A DNA stretch of 64,000 nucleotides from UBA2589 sp965223235 (GTDB taxonomy: Bacteria > Gemmatimonadota > Gemmatimonadetes > Longimicrobiales > Gaopeijiaceae), in assembly GCA_965223235.1 (NCBI GenBank), contig CBDCVV010000017.1, forward strand, positions 62,001 through 126,000, in the 5' to 3' direction. The translations under genes were made by a program, and so were the position numbers. The first letter of the stretch is position 1. Each line of letters begins with the position of its first letter. Below the pieces are notes generated by a model. It was not told the origin of the DNA. It made no database searches and saw only the letters and a list, made by a program, of their open reading frames with translations. Positions 17,037-24,300 of the stretch are shown here, piece after piece.

Positions 17037-17411
17037 ATGCCACAACGAAGCCGACAGACCGCCGCGGTCACCGCACAGGTCGCTGCCCAAGCACTCACAG
17101 CGTGGTCCGCTGTCTTCGCCTTCACGGGGGGTGGAGAGTTCTCGATTTGGTTCTTCGCTCCGTTGTTGGCCGCGTTCGTAGTGCCCCTGCGGCACGACGG
17201 CACCGTACGAGATCGAGCTACCGGGAACTTCGGGGCCGCCGTGCTCGTCGCCGGGATCTTCTGGTGGGAGTTGCTCTTCGGTCTCCTCAACCGATTCGGA
17301 CCCGGCGAGGGAACGATCTGGGATCCGGCAACGATGTTCCTCTTAACGGCTGCGGTCCTCTTCGCACTGGCCGGAGGACTCTTCTGGACAGCTGAGGAGG
17401 GAGGGCGGTGA
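17037..17411 (+). CDS. Small membrane protein, first gene of the YtrA/ABC operon
   Basis: 124 residues with about four hydrophobic helices: AVTAQVAAQALTAWSAVFAF, FSIWFFAPLLAAFVVPL, a third around FGAAVLVAGIFWWELLFGLL, and a fourth MFLLTAAVLFALAGGLFW. GGAG five bases ahead of the ATG supports the start. No family recognised. It ends in an ATGA-like overlap with the next gene (17408-17411), and starts 15 bp after the dyad, so it is the leading cistron of the operon. In related YtrA clusters small membrane proteins often accompany the transporter. Whether this one is part of the ABC permease or a separate envelope protein cannot be told. Confidence 0.75.
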   Translation: MPQRSRQTAAVTAQVAAQALTAWSAVFAFTGGGEFSIWFFAPLLAAFVVPLRHDGTVRDRATGNFGAAVLVAGIFWWELLFGLLNRFGPGEGTIWDPATMFLLTAAVLFALAGGLFWTAEEGGR

Positions 17412-18555
17412 GGCCGCTTCTCGCCTGCATCGTCGTCGCAGTCGCCTTCTCCTGCGCCCCATCCGGGGGAGGGCCGGAGGAGCCGAACGGCGCGGTTCCG
17501 GCACTCGTGCTCGGCAACTACGTCGAGATCGGCGCTTTCGACGAGCCCGCCGAGGAGGTCTTCGGCGCGATCGAATCCGTCATTCGACTCGGCTCGGGAG
17601 AGATCGCCGTCGCGGACGGCTCTTCCGGGCGGATTTCTCGATTCTCGGCGACCGGTGAGTTCGTGACGAGCTTCGGCGGGAAAGGCGATGGTCCCGGAGA
17701 GTTCTCCGATCTCGGCGCGATCTTCCCGCTCGGCGCAGATTCCGTGATTGGCGCCGAGCGCATGCGGCCTCAACTCACCGCATTCAGCTTAGATGGCACG
17801 ACCGCGTATACCATGGATGCGCGTGAGGTGAGCCAGGACTCACTCTTCTTCTTGGACTCGTGGCTCCACGGGCGATTCTGGGTACACGGCGCCTTCGGTG
17901 CGGATGAGAGAGTTCGCGCAAAGGAAGTCCTCGACCGCCTCTCTCCGCCTCGTGCTTACCCAGGGTACCGGATCGCTCGCCTTGGAGCGTCGGGCGCACT
18001 TTGGGTGCGTGAGCCCGCGTCGGGAGAGGTGCATCGGTGGACGAAGCTCACATCTTCGGGCGAGCCCGCCGCAGTACTCGACCTCCCCGTCGAGTTTCGG
18101 GCGACACACTTCCTCCCAGGGAGGTTCTCGGCGTGTGGCGCGGAGATGTCGACGTCCAGTTCGCTCGAGCGTGGTCGTACACTGAAGGCGACGAGACGAC
18201 CGCCCCAGAGTGGCTGACCGAGACCTCGAACGACATGGGGTTAGAGGTGCCGGACGACGCGGAGGTCATGGAGTCGATCCGGCAGGCGATCCGAGCGATG
18301 GCGAGCGCCCAGGAGATTCACTACTCGCAGAATATGTCGTACACCGATGACATGTCTGCTCTGGAGAACTTCGAAGCGCCCGAGGGGCTAGCGATCGACT
18401 TTCCTGTCGCAGATACCCGCGGTTGGGTCGGACTCTTCGTAGGGGATGGGTCAGATCAACTCTGTGCCTTGGGGTACGGGTTCAATATCCCGCCCGGATG
18501 GACGCCCGGGATGGTCATGTGCGCTCCCTCGAGGGACGCGGGCGAGGCGAACTGA
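17408..18555 (+). CDS. Six-bladed beta-propeller protein with pilin-like C-terminus, interrupted by a one-base frameshift
   Basis: The open frame from GTG 17408 encodes a signal/lipobox region (VAFSCAPSG) and propeller blades (EIAVADGSSGRISRFS, FVTSFGGKGDGPGEFSDLGAIF). At the GGG of 18119-18121 the reading continues in the -1 frame. One extra G there would join the two parts as THFLPG/EVLGVWRGDVDVQFARAW, the expected closing blade of this family. After it comes MESIRQAIRAMASAQEIHYSQNMSYTDDMSALE, a pattern of pilin-like globular domains, ending with two Cys (QLCALGYG, MVMCAPS). Intact length would be about 382 residues. The lesion may be a sequencing or assembly error, or a real mutation. Overlaps link it to both neighbours (17408-17411; TGATG at 18553-18557). 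Confidence 0.75.
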
Positions 18556-18950
18556 TGTTCGAGAGCATCGATCCTCGGTCCCCAACCCCGCTCTATGAGC
18601 AGATCGCGGCCCGCGTTCGGGTGGCGGTCGCAGCGGGAGACCTCGAGCCCGGGGACGCCCTCCCCTCGGTCCGTGCGCTCGCCCGCGACCTGCGGGTGAA
18701 TCCGGCAACGGTCGTTCAGGCATACCGCGACCTCGCCGCGGACGGCTTCGTCGAGATGCGGCACGGCCAAGGGACGTTCATTCAGGAAGTTGCCGGCTAC
18801 GTCCGGGACGAAGAGCGGGCGGCTCGGGCACAAGAGATGGTTCAACGGCTCCTCGAGGATGCGGCGCGGCTGGGGATTGGGGTGGAGGAGCTCTCCAAAG
18901 CGTTTACAGCAGAGACTGGAGTCCCGATGCACGAGTGGGGTGACTCATGA
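18555..18950 (+). CDS. GntR family transcriptional regulator, YtrA subfamily
   Basis: 131 residues from the ATG at 18555, whose first base is the last base of the preceding TGA. The winged helix-turn-helix occupies residues 9-77: PLYEQIAARVRVAVAAGDLEPG, ALPSVRALARDLRVNPATVVQAY, then the wing DGFVEMRHGQGTFI. The short C-terminal part (about 55 residues, helical, RAARAQEMVQRLLEDAARLG) is too small for a ligand domain and is typical of YtrA-type dimerisation tails. YtrA regulators repress their own operon with an ABC transporter, often responding to cell-envelope antibiotics. The 28-bp dyad at 16995-17022 is the likely operator. It overlaps the ABC ATPase start by 4 bp. Confidence 0.94.
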   Translation: MFESIDPRSPTPLYEQIAARVRVAVAAGDLEPGDALPSVRALARDLRVNPATVVQAYRDLAADGFVEMRHGQGTFIQEVAGYVRDEERAARAQEMVQRLLEDAARLGIGVEELSKAFTAETGVPMHEWGDS

Positions 18951-19858
18951 ACAGCGCGATCGAACTCGACGGCGTGGGGTGGAAAGCTGGGAAGTCCTTC
19001 GAGCTCCATGACGTGTCGTTGCGTGTGCCCGTGGGGTCGATCTACGGCTTCCTCGGACCCAACGGCTCCGGCAAGACCACGACAATCCGGGTCTTCATGG
19101 GCATGCTCAAGCCCGACCACGGAACCGTGCGTGTCTTCGGCCACCACGTACCTCACGACATGAAGCGGATTCTGGCGCGCGTCGGCTATGTCCCAGAGCG
19201 CCCCCACGTCTACCCGGCGCTGACGGTAGGCGAGCAGGTCCGCGTGCACGCCTCCTTCTACAAGCTCTGGGACCAGGGTTGGTGCAACGAGCTAATGGGG
19301 AGGCTCAACCTGGACCCCGACCGGAAGATTGCTCGCATGTCGAAGGGAGAGACAGGCAAGCTGCTCATGCTGCTGGCTCTCTCTCAAAGGCCAGAACTCC
19401 TCGTGCTCGACGAACCCACAGACGGGCTCGACCCCGTCGTTCGTCGAGACGTCCTCAGCGTCGTCCTCGACTACGTCTCTGAGAAGAACGCGACCGTCTT
19501 CATCTCGAGTCACCTGGTCCACGAGCTCGAGCGGATCTGCGACTGGGTCGGCGTCATGGACTCCGGCCGCCTCGTCGCCGAGCTCCCCATGCAGCAGTTC
19601 AAAAACGGGATCAAGCGACTACGAGTCGCGGACGCCCCGGATCGTGAGGGAGACGTCCCCTTCACGCTGCTGAGTCGGACCCCCGACAACGGATCCGGCT
19701 CGGTAGAGACGTGGATCGTACGCGGGTGGGAGCCACCCATGCGGTACTACTTCGACGGTGTAGGCGCGACGGTGCGCGACATCATCGACCTGGATTTGGA
19801 GGAGGGGTTCGTGGAGCTCCTTCGCTCTTCGAGACCTCAACACACGAATGGGAGCTGA
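18947..19858 (+). CDS. ABC transporter ATP-binding protein of the YtrA cluster
   Basis: 303 residues. Nucleotide-binding domain about 5-215: Walker A GPNGSGKTTT near residue 37-46, signature ARMSKGETGKL (in place of LSGGQ), Walker B LLVLDEPTDGLDP, and switch His in FISSHLVHE. The last 80 residues form a C-terminal extension typical of exporters of the CcmA/YtrB group. Start ATG overlaps the GntR stop (ATGA); the permease ATG is 3 bp after this stop. Together they form a minimal ABC-2 type exporter. Substrate unknown. An envelope-stress or peptide export role is inferred only from the regulator type. Confidence 0.94.
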   Translation: MNSAIELDGVGWKAGKSFELHDVSLRVPVGSIYGFLGPNGSGKTTTIRVFMGMLKPDHGTVRVFGHHVPHDMKRILARVGYVPERPHVYPALTVGEQVRVHASFYKLWDQGWCNELMGRLNLDPDRKIARMSKGETGKLLMLLALSQRPELLVLDEPTDGLDPVVRRDVLSVVLDYVSEKNATVFISSHLVHELERICDWVGVMDSGRLVAELPMQQFKNGIKRLRVADAPDREGDVPFTLLSRTPDNGSGSVETWIVRGWEPPMRYYFDGVGATVRDIIDLDLEEGFVELLRSSRPQHTNGS

Positions 19859-19861
19859 CTG

Positions 19862-20548
19862 ATGTTCCGATCGATGCTCTTTCTTCACTGGAAACAGATA
19901 CGCTGGGGCTTGGCACCGATGGTGGTGGCCGCGTTCGCGTTGCCGCTCATGACGGTGGGGTCGTTGGGTGCGACTCCCGGCATGGACACCGTGAGCCTAG
20001 AAGCGTACCGGATCGTCTCGACAACCCAGATCTGGGTGCTCTACTTCCCGGCATTGGCTGGGGCTATCGGGATGGCACTCGCGCTCTCGTCCTGGAACTG
20101 GGATCACCAACACAACCACATCTACGCTCTCAGCCTTCCGACTACACGCTGGGAGTACACGCTTCGGAAGCTGCTGGCGGGCTTCACTCTCGCGACGCTA
20201 CCCGCGCTCGGCCTATGGCTGGGAGCCCACGTCGCAGCAGCGTCCGTGAGTCTCCCTCCCGGCCTACAGGCGTATCCCAATGAGCTGTCCGTCCGCTTCC
20301 TGTTCGCAATCTGTCTGTCGTACGGACTTTTATTCGCGTTGGCTGCCGGGACGAAAAAGACGGCGATCACGCTCGTCTCGGCGGCCCTCGCCTTCGTATT
20401 TCTCGGCACGATGGCGAATGACTACCTCGCCGAGTTCTACCCGTACTTCCAGCGCAACAACGTGGTAGCACAGGTCACCGTTTGGTTTGTGAGCCTACCC
20501 GGCCCGCTCGAGGTGTTCACCGGCAGCTGGGCGCTGATCGATGTCTAG
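19862..20548 (+). CDS. ABC transporter permease-like membrane protein
   Basis: 228 residues with about six hydrophobic segments: LAPMVVAAFALPLMTVGSLG, WVLYFPALAGAIGMALAL, FTLATLPALGLWLGAHVAA, FLFAICLSYGLLFALAAG, AITLVSAALAFVFLGTM and a C-terminal one. Between helices 2 and 3 is a cytosolic loop with LPTTRWEYTLRKLLAGF, the coupling-loop style seen in ABC-2 permeases. It starts 3 bp after the ATPase gene and overlaps the next gene by 8 bp. As the only permease-like gene here, it presumably pairs with the ATPase as a homodimer. Sequence-level family assignment is weak, so this rests on topology and position. Confidence 0.82.
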   Translation: MFRSMLFLHWKQIRWGLAPMVVAAFALPLMTVGSLGATPGMDTVSLEAYRIVSTTQIWVLYFPALAGAIGMALALSSWNWDHQHNHIYALSLPTTRWEYTLRKLLAGFTLATLPALGLWLGAHVAAASVSLPPGLQAYPNELSVRFLFAICLSYGLLFALAAGTKKTAITLVSAALAFVFLGTMANDYLAEFYPYFQRNNVVAQVTVWFVSLPGPLEVFTGSWALIDV

Positions 20549-21740
20549 GGGAGTTGCGCTGATCGTCGTCGGAGCTCTGGTCGGCGTCCTCGCGGCACCC
20601 ACGCTCCAGGCGCAATCTGCGGTCGCAGATAGACCTGGACCGACCTCTGCTAAGATCGAGTCGGCGGCGACACTCGAAGCCCGACTAGACTCGCTCGTGC
20701 CTCTTTTGCGGGAGGCCGAGCGAGCTGAGCACGAGCGCTACCAGCGTGATCTGCTGATCGAGGCCCGCGCTGCCGCCGAGCAGGCACAGGTGGATACGGT
20801 GTTCGTGGGCCCGTTCCGGGTCGTTTCCCCCCGGGACCAGATCGACACCGCCCGCGAACTCTTTGAGGAGGTGTGGGAAGAGGAGTTCGCCCACCTCGGT
20901 GAGAGTCCGAAACTATCGGACGAGATCTTCGCCTTTCAGTGGTCGAACGTTCGCGTACCGATCCACATCTTCGGGAACGGGCAGCACGTATCGCACGGTG
21001 CGTGGAGGAGCCGGGCGAGGGTCCTCGAGTCGATCCGCAACGCGATCGCCGGGCCGATGAACTGGGACCTAGCGGCTGCGCATGCACCCCTGACATCGTG
21101 GGCAGAGGGCAACGTTTTGGTGTCGCCTGATCTTCCCGACGTCTACCGCTACATGGCGACGTCTGTCTCCAAGACGACCCGGGCGTGCATGGAGGGCAGT
21201 GTTACCGACTGCTCCTTGGCGCTTGGGCTGCCGATGTGGGAAAACGGCGACCCGCGGAGGCGGATCTCGACTGAGGAGCGCCTTCGGTACTTGCGGGCGT
21301 GGTACACACCCGACGAAAGGCGCGCTCTGGCAGCGCGATCCGGCGGCGTGTGGAATGAGGACGAGCTCCCGGACCGTCACCTGTGCGTTTACGATGGCGG
21401 ATTAGAAGCGTGCGATCGACTCTTGGCCCGCCGGGTCCTCTGGGGACTCGATCCACTACCTCCCGAAGTTCGGACCTCGCTTTCGGCATACGCGATCGAG
21501 CAGGGAGGGGCAGGCGCCTGGGATCGCCTCAGGGCTGATCCCGAGCGCACTCCGATGCGGGCCCTCGAGGCTGCATCCGGCCTCACGATCGACGAACTCA
21601 TAGCCCGATGGCGCGCGCACGTCATCGAGCACCGGGTTACGCCGTACCGCGCCATCGTTCCGAGTTCGGCGATGGCGCTTCTTTGGTTGTTCGTTTTCTC
21701 TGCCTTCGCGATGAGGAGCACACGATGGCGTCTGGGATGA
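20541..21740 (+). CDS. Membrane-anchored extracytoplasmic protein, paralogue A (unknown function)
   Basis: 399 residues: signal peptide (ending APTLQAQ, about 24), a helical Glu/Arg-rich segment about 45-80 (LREAERAEHERYQRDLLIEARAAAEQA, possible coiled coil), a globular domain, and one C-terminal helix (MALLWLFVFSAFAM). The globular part has Cys-Gly motifs CMEGSVTDC and CVYDGGLEAC. Its end, GAWDRLRADPERTPMRALEAASGLTIDELIARWRAHV, resembles the closing helices of peptidase-MA-like gluzincins. No HExxH zinc motif is visible, so a peptidase activity is not supported. The next gene encodes a diverged relative. Overlaps with both neighbours place it in the ABC operon. Confidence 0.78.
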   Translation: MSRGVALIVVGALVGVLAAPTLQAQSAVADRPGPTSAKIESAATLEARLDSLVPLLREAERAEHERYQRDLLIEARAAAEQAQVDTVFVGPFRVVSPRDQIDTARELFEEVWEEEFAHLGESPKLSDEIFAFQWSNVRVPIHIFGNGQHVSHGAWRSRARVLESIRNAIAGPMNWDLAAAHAPLTSWAEGNVLVSPDLPDVYRYMATSVSKTTRACMEGSVTDCSLALGLPMWENGDPRRRISTEERLRYLRAWYTPDERRALAARSGGVWNEDELPDRHLCVYDGGLEACDRLLARRVLWGLDPLPPEVRTSLSAYAIEQGGAGAWDRLRADPERTPMRALEAASGLTIDELIARWRAHVIEHRVTPYRAIVPSSAMALLWLFVFSAFAMRSTRWRLG

Positions 21741-22876
21741 AGACTTGGATAGGCTCAACGCTCGTCGGATTCGCGCTCGTCGCGATATGGCTTCTCCCTC
21801 CGCACCCGTGGTCTGCACCGGATCGGCGCATCAAGAGTGCAGAGCGGCACACCGTCGAGCGGTTGAAAGCCGAGGTCTCACATACAGCAAGGGTGTTGCA
21901 ACGAACGCGTTGGTTCGACTCACTCTCCGCCCTCGTCCCTCCGGACGGCACATCGTCAGTTCTGATCTACGATCCCCTTCCGACCGTTGAGCCTGACCTA
22001 TATCAGGCTCTCGGCGAAAGGCTCGAGGAGGCAGTGGAGGCACTCGGATCGGATAGGGCGATGAAGTTCGCATACGCGCTCCAGCCCGAGAACCACGGAG
22101 CCTATGAACATCGACACCCTGCCGCAGGGTACACCGAGACTTTTGTGGGGGTCGCTCAGGGCAAACCCTTCTGCATGCGCGTGCTCGCCACCAACCCCGC
22201 CGAGCTGCCGGCAACTCTCGAGCGCCGCATGGGAGCGCTCCCGCTCACCTTCGATCTGCTAGGACCATGCACGTGGTACGTCCGCTTCGGTAATCCAGGA
22301 CCTCAGGTCGAGAGATGGCTGGAGGGTGGAGGCTTCGGGTTCATGGCCGGGTCCACACCTCTACCCACGACGAGGGACTTTAAGTGGGCCAGGCGCTCGT
22401 TCTTCGGGTTTCCCTCCATTGGGAGCACCCAGCCGGTCCAGGTTGACCAATGTCTCGCCGGGAAGACAGAAGCGTGCGAGCAGTTGTTTCTCCAACCGAC
22501 ACTCGGGTCAGTCCGGCTGACCTGGCACGCCGACGACGTGCGGTCGTCGCCCTCCGTCGCTACGGAACGCTCGAACGGGGCCACCACGTTCGACTCCAGT
22601 GAGAGATACATGTTTGCCGAGCTCGAGGCCGCCTTCGGCGCGGACGCTGTAGCACGCTTCTGGATGTCCGATCTTCCGGTCGACCAAGCATTTTCGAACG
22701 CTTTCGGCCTGCGACCGGGCGAATGGGTCGTACGTTGGCTGACCGACCATTCGAGTGTCACCATCGTGCCTCCGGGCCCCGGACTCCCCCGGTCCGCGAC
22801 GACCGGATCGATGCTGACGTTCGCGCTCTTCCTGGGCATAGCGTGGTCCTTCCGAAGAGGGTCGCGGACGGCTTGA
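21725..22876 (+). CDS. Membrane-anchored extracytoplasmic protein, paralogue B (unknown function)
   Basis: 383 residues from the ATG at 21725, chosen because GAGGAG lies 6 bp upstream (21713-21718); the start overlaps the previous gene by 16 bp. N-terminal helix (STLVGFALVAIWLLPP) then a globular domain with WFDSLSALVPP, a CLAGKTEAC motif, and DAVARFWMSDLPVDQAFSNAFGLRPGEWVVRWLTDH, which parallels the end of paralogue A (EAASGLTIDELIARWRAHV). A C-terminal helix MLTFALFLGIAWSF closes the protein. No catalytic motif identified. Shared layout and shared motifs suggest a tandem duplication followed by strong divergence. The stop overlaps the TTG start of the next gene (TTGA). Confidence 0.77.
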   Translation: MASGMKTWIGSTLVGFALVAIWLLPPHPWSAPDRRIKSAERHTVERLKAEVSHTARVLQRTRWFDSLSALVPPDGTSSVLIYDPLPTVEPDLYQALGERLEEAVEALGSDRAMKFAYALQPENHGAYEHRHPAAGYTETFVGVAQGKPFCMRVLATNPAELPATLERRMGALPLTFDLLGPCTWYVRFGNPGPQVERWLEGGGFGFMAGSTPLPTTRDFKWARRSFFGFPSIGSTQPVQVDQCLAGKTEACEQLFLQPTLGSVRLTWHADDVRSSPSVATERSNGATTFDSSERYMFAELEAAFGADAVARFWMSDLPVDQAFSNAFGLRPGEWVVRWLTDHSSVTIVPPGPGLPRSATTGSMLTFALFLGIAWSFRRGSRTA

Positions 22877-24066
22877 AGACGGCTCGAGAAAACGCGGGGA
22901 GGTCAATAGCGCTCCTCTTCGTCGTCACAATGCCCGGCGGATGTGACACCGACGATGCGGGTCCGCCAAGCACGGTCGTTGCCGACCCGGCGGGGATCCG
23001 TGCCGCGGTATACTCGGGTCCGGACCGGGCGCTGTCCGCTACCATAAACAAGGCTTTCGAGCTCGGAGGTCTGGACGCCGGTCCCGAGTCGTTCTACCAG
23101 CTCCAGCGTGCATATGTGAGCGTAAACACGTACACCGGAGACATCGCTGTCTTGAATCGGCAGCAACACGAGGTGAGCGTCTTCGCTGCCGATGGGGAGC
23201 ATCTCTTTAGCGTCGGCCGTGAGGGCGAGGGGCCGGGTGAGTTAGCACGGCCGTCAGCCGTCGGCTTGGGCGCCGAGGACCTGGTAACGGTCTTCGACTA
23301 CGACAAGCGTGCCTTGGTTCGCTTCTCCGGAGCAGACTCGCTGCTCGGCCGCCAGCCGGTGACGATTCCGTACAACGGATACCTTGGGATGGCCCACGTA
23401 TCTGACGGCATCGTCCTCATGAGCCAGACCGCAACGCGCGGCGACGGAGAGGTCGTGCGTCGACTGCTGTATGTCTCGGATGCGGACACGATCCAGATGG
23501 GTCCTAGCACCGAGACCTCATCTGCGACGGTTTTCTACGAGGAGTGCGGAATCCGCCTCGCGTTGCCTCCACTCTTTGCGTCCGAGATCGTCTGGGCGAC
23601 CAACGGTACGAGAACCGCCGCTACCTTCGGCGCCGGATACGACGTTCGGCTGTTCGACGGCGTCGAGGTGACCGGGTCGCTGCAACGACCGCTCGAACCG
23701 GAAGCCGTGGACCTGAACGTGATTGCGCGGGAACTGGGGGATGGCGAACGGTGGACGGCGGGCCCACGGGAGTGCTTGGTCCCTCCCAGTGAGGTGGCCG
23801 AGGCTCGTGGCTTCGCACCGAGCCTACCGGTGGTTCAGTCGCTCGCTGTAACGCCCGACGGGGGCGTGTGGGTGAGGAGACGGGCCTCAGGGTCGAACGA
23901 GAGCGAAGTCGACATCTTCGATGCTGAGGCCCGGTATCAAGGCACGCTCGGGTCGTTCCCGATTCCCTTCCCGGTCGCCTTCTTACCGGACGGCCGGGTC
24001 GTAACGATCGAGCGCGACGACGTCGACATCGAGCGTATCGTCGTGTACGAAGTTACCGTGGGGTAA
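22873..24066 (+). CDS. Six-bladed beta-propeller lipoprotein
   Basis: 398 residues from TTG 22873, which overlaps the previous TGA (TTGA). This start gives a signal peptide with lipobox-like PGGC (MKTARENAGRSIALLFVVTMPGGC), whereas the open frame upstream lies inside the preceding gene. The mature part has NHL-like blades: GDIAVLNRQQHEVSVFAADGEHLFSVGREGEGPGEL, LVTVFDYDKRALVRFS, and VAFLPDGRVVTIERDDVDIERIVVYEV. This is the same family as the gene at 17408, so two propeller proteins flank the ABC genes. Such lipoproteins are abundant in Gemmatimonadota and mostly unassigned; a scaffold or ligand-binding role in the envelope is a guess. Confidence 0.82.
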   Translation: MKTARENAGRSIALLFVVTMPGGCDTDDAGPPSTVVADPAGIRAAVYSGPDRALSATINKAFELGGLDAGPESFYQLQRAYVSVNTYTGDIAVLNRQQHEVSVFAADGEHLFSVGREGEGPGELARPSAVGLGAEDLVTVFDYDKRALVRFSGADSLLGRQPVTIPYNGYLGMAHVSDGIVLMSQTATRGDGEVVRRLLYVSDADTIQMGPSTETSSATVFYEECGIRLALPPLFASEIVWATNGTRTAATFGAGYDVRLFDGVEVTGSLQRPLEPEAVDLNVIARELGDGERWTAGPRECLVPPSEVAEARGFAPSLPVVQSLAVTPDGGVWVRRRASGSNESEVDIFDAEARYQGTLGSFPIPFPVAFLPDGRVVTIERDDVDIERIVVYEVTVG

Positions 24067-24300
24067 CCTGAACGATGGGAGCGCCCACCGCACGAGGAGA
24101 GCCTCGTCCTCTTGTACTTCGAGGTCGACGACGTTCGGAGCGCCCACGGGCGCGCGGTCACCATGAGCGCCGACATCTTCGACGAGCTCCACGAGAACTC
24201 GATCACGCACGCGATCGAGTTCAGCCTACGCGACCCCGACGGCTACGCTATCACGGTGTCGCAGAAGACGGAGCAGCGTCAGCTAGGCCCAGCCGCCTTG
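24067..24300 (+). pseudogene. Remnant of a VOC (glyoxalase/bleomycin resistance) family gene
   Basis: Directly after the TAA of the propeller gene, and in the same frame, the sequence reads RWERPPHEESLVLLYFEVDD, VRSAHGRAVTMSADIFDELHEN, and HAIEFSLRDPDGYAITVSQK. This is the C-terminal half of a VOC domain, including the metal-ligand Glu in EFSLRDPDG. The N-terminal half is absent and no good start codon precedes it (only a TTG at 24112 inside the domain). It then runs into the 3' end of the convergent pckA gene. Interpreted as a decayed gene fragment. A functional 60-residue half-domain is possible but less likely. Confidence 0.7.

Noticed and set aside
19711..20283. Plus-strand open frame of 190 codons over the ATPase/permease junction
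   Set aside because: Crosses two real genes in another frame and lacks membrane or domain character.
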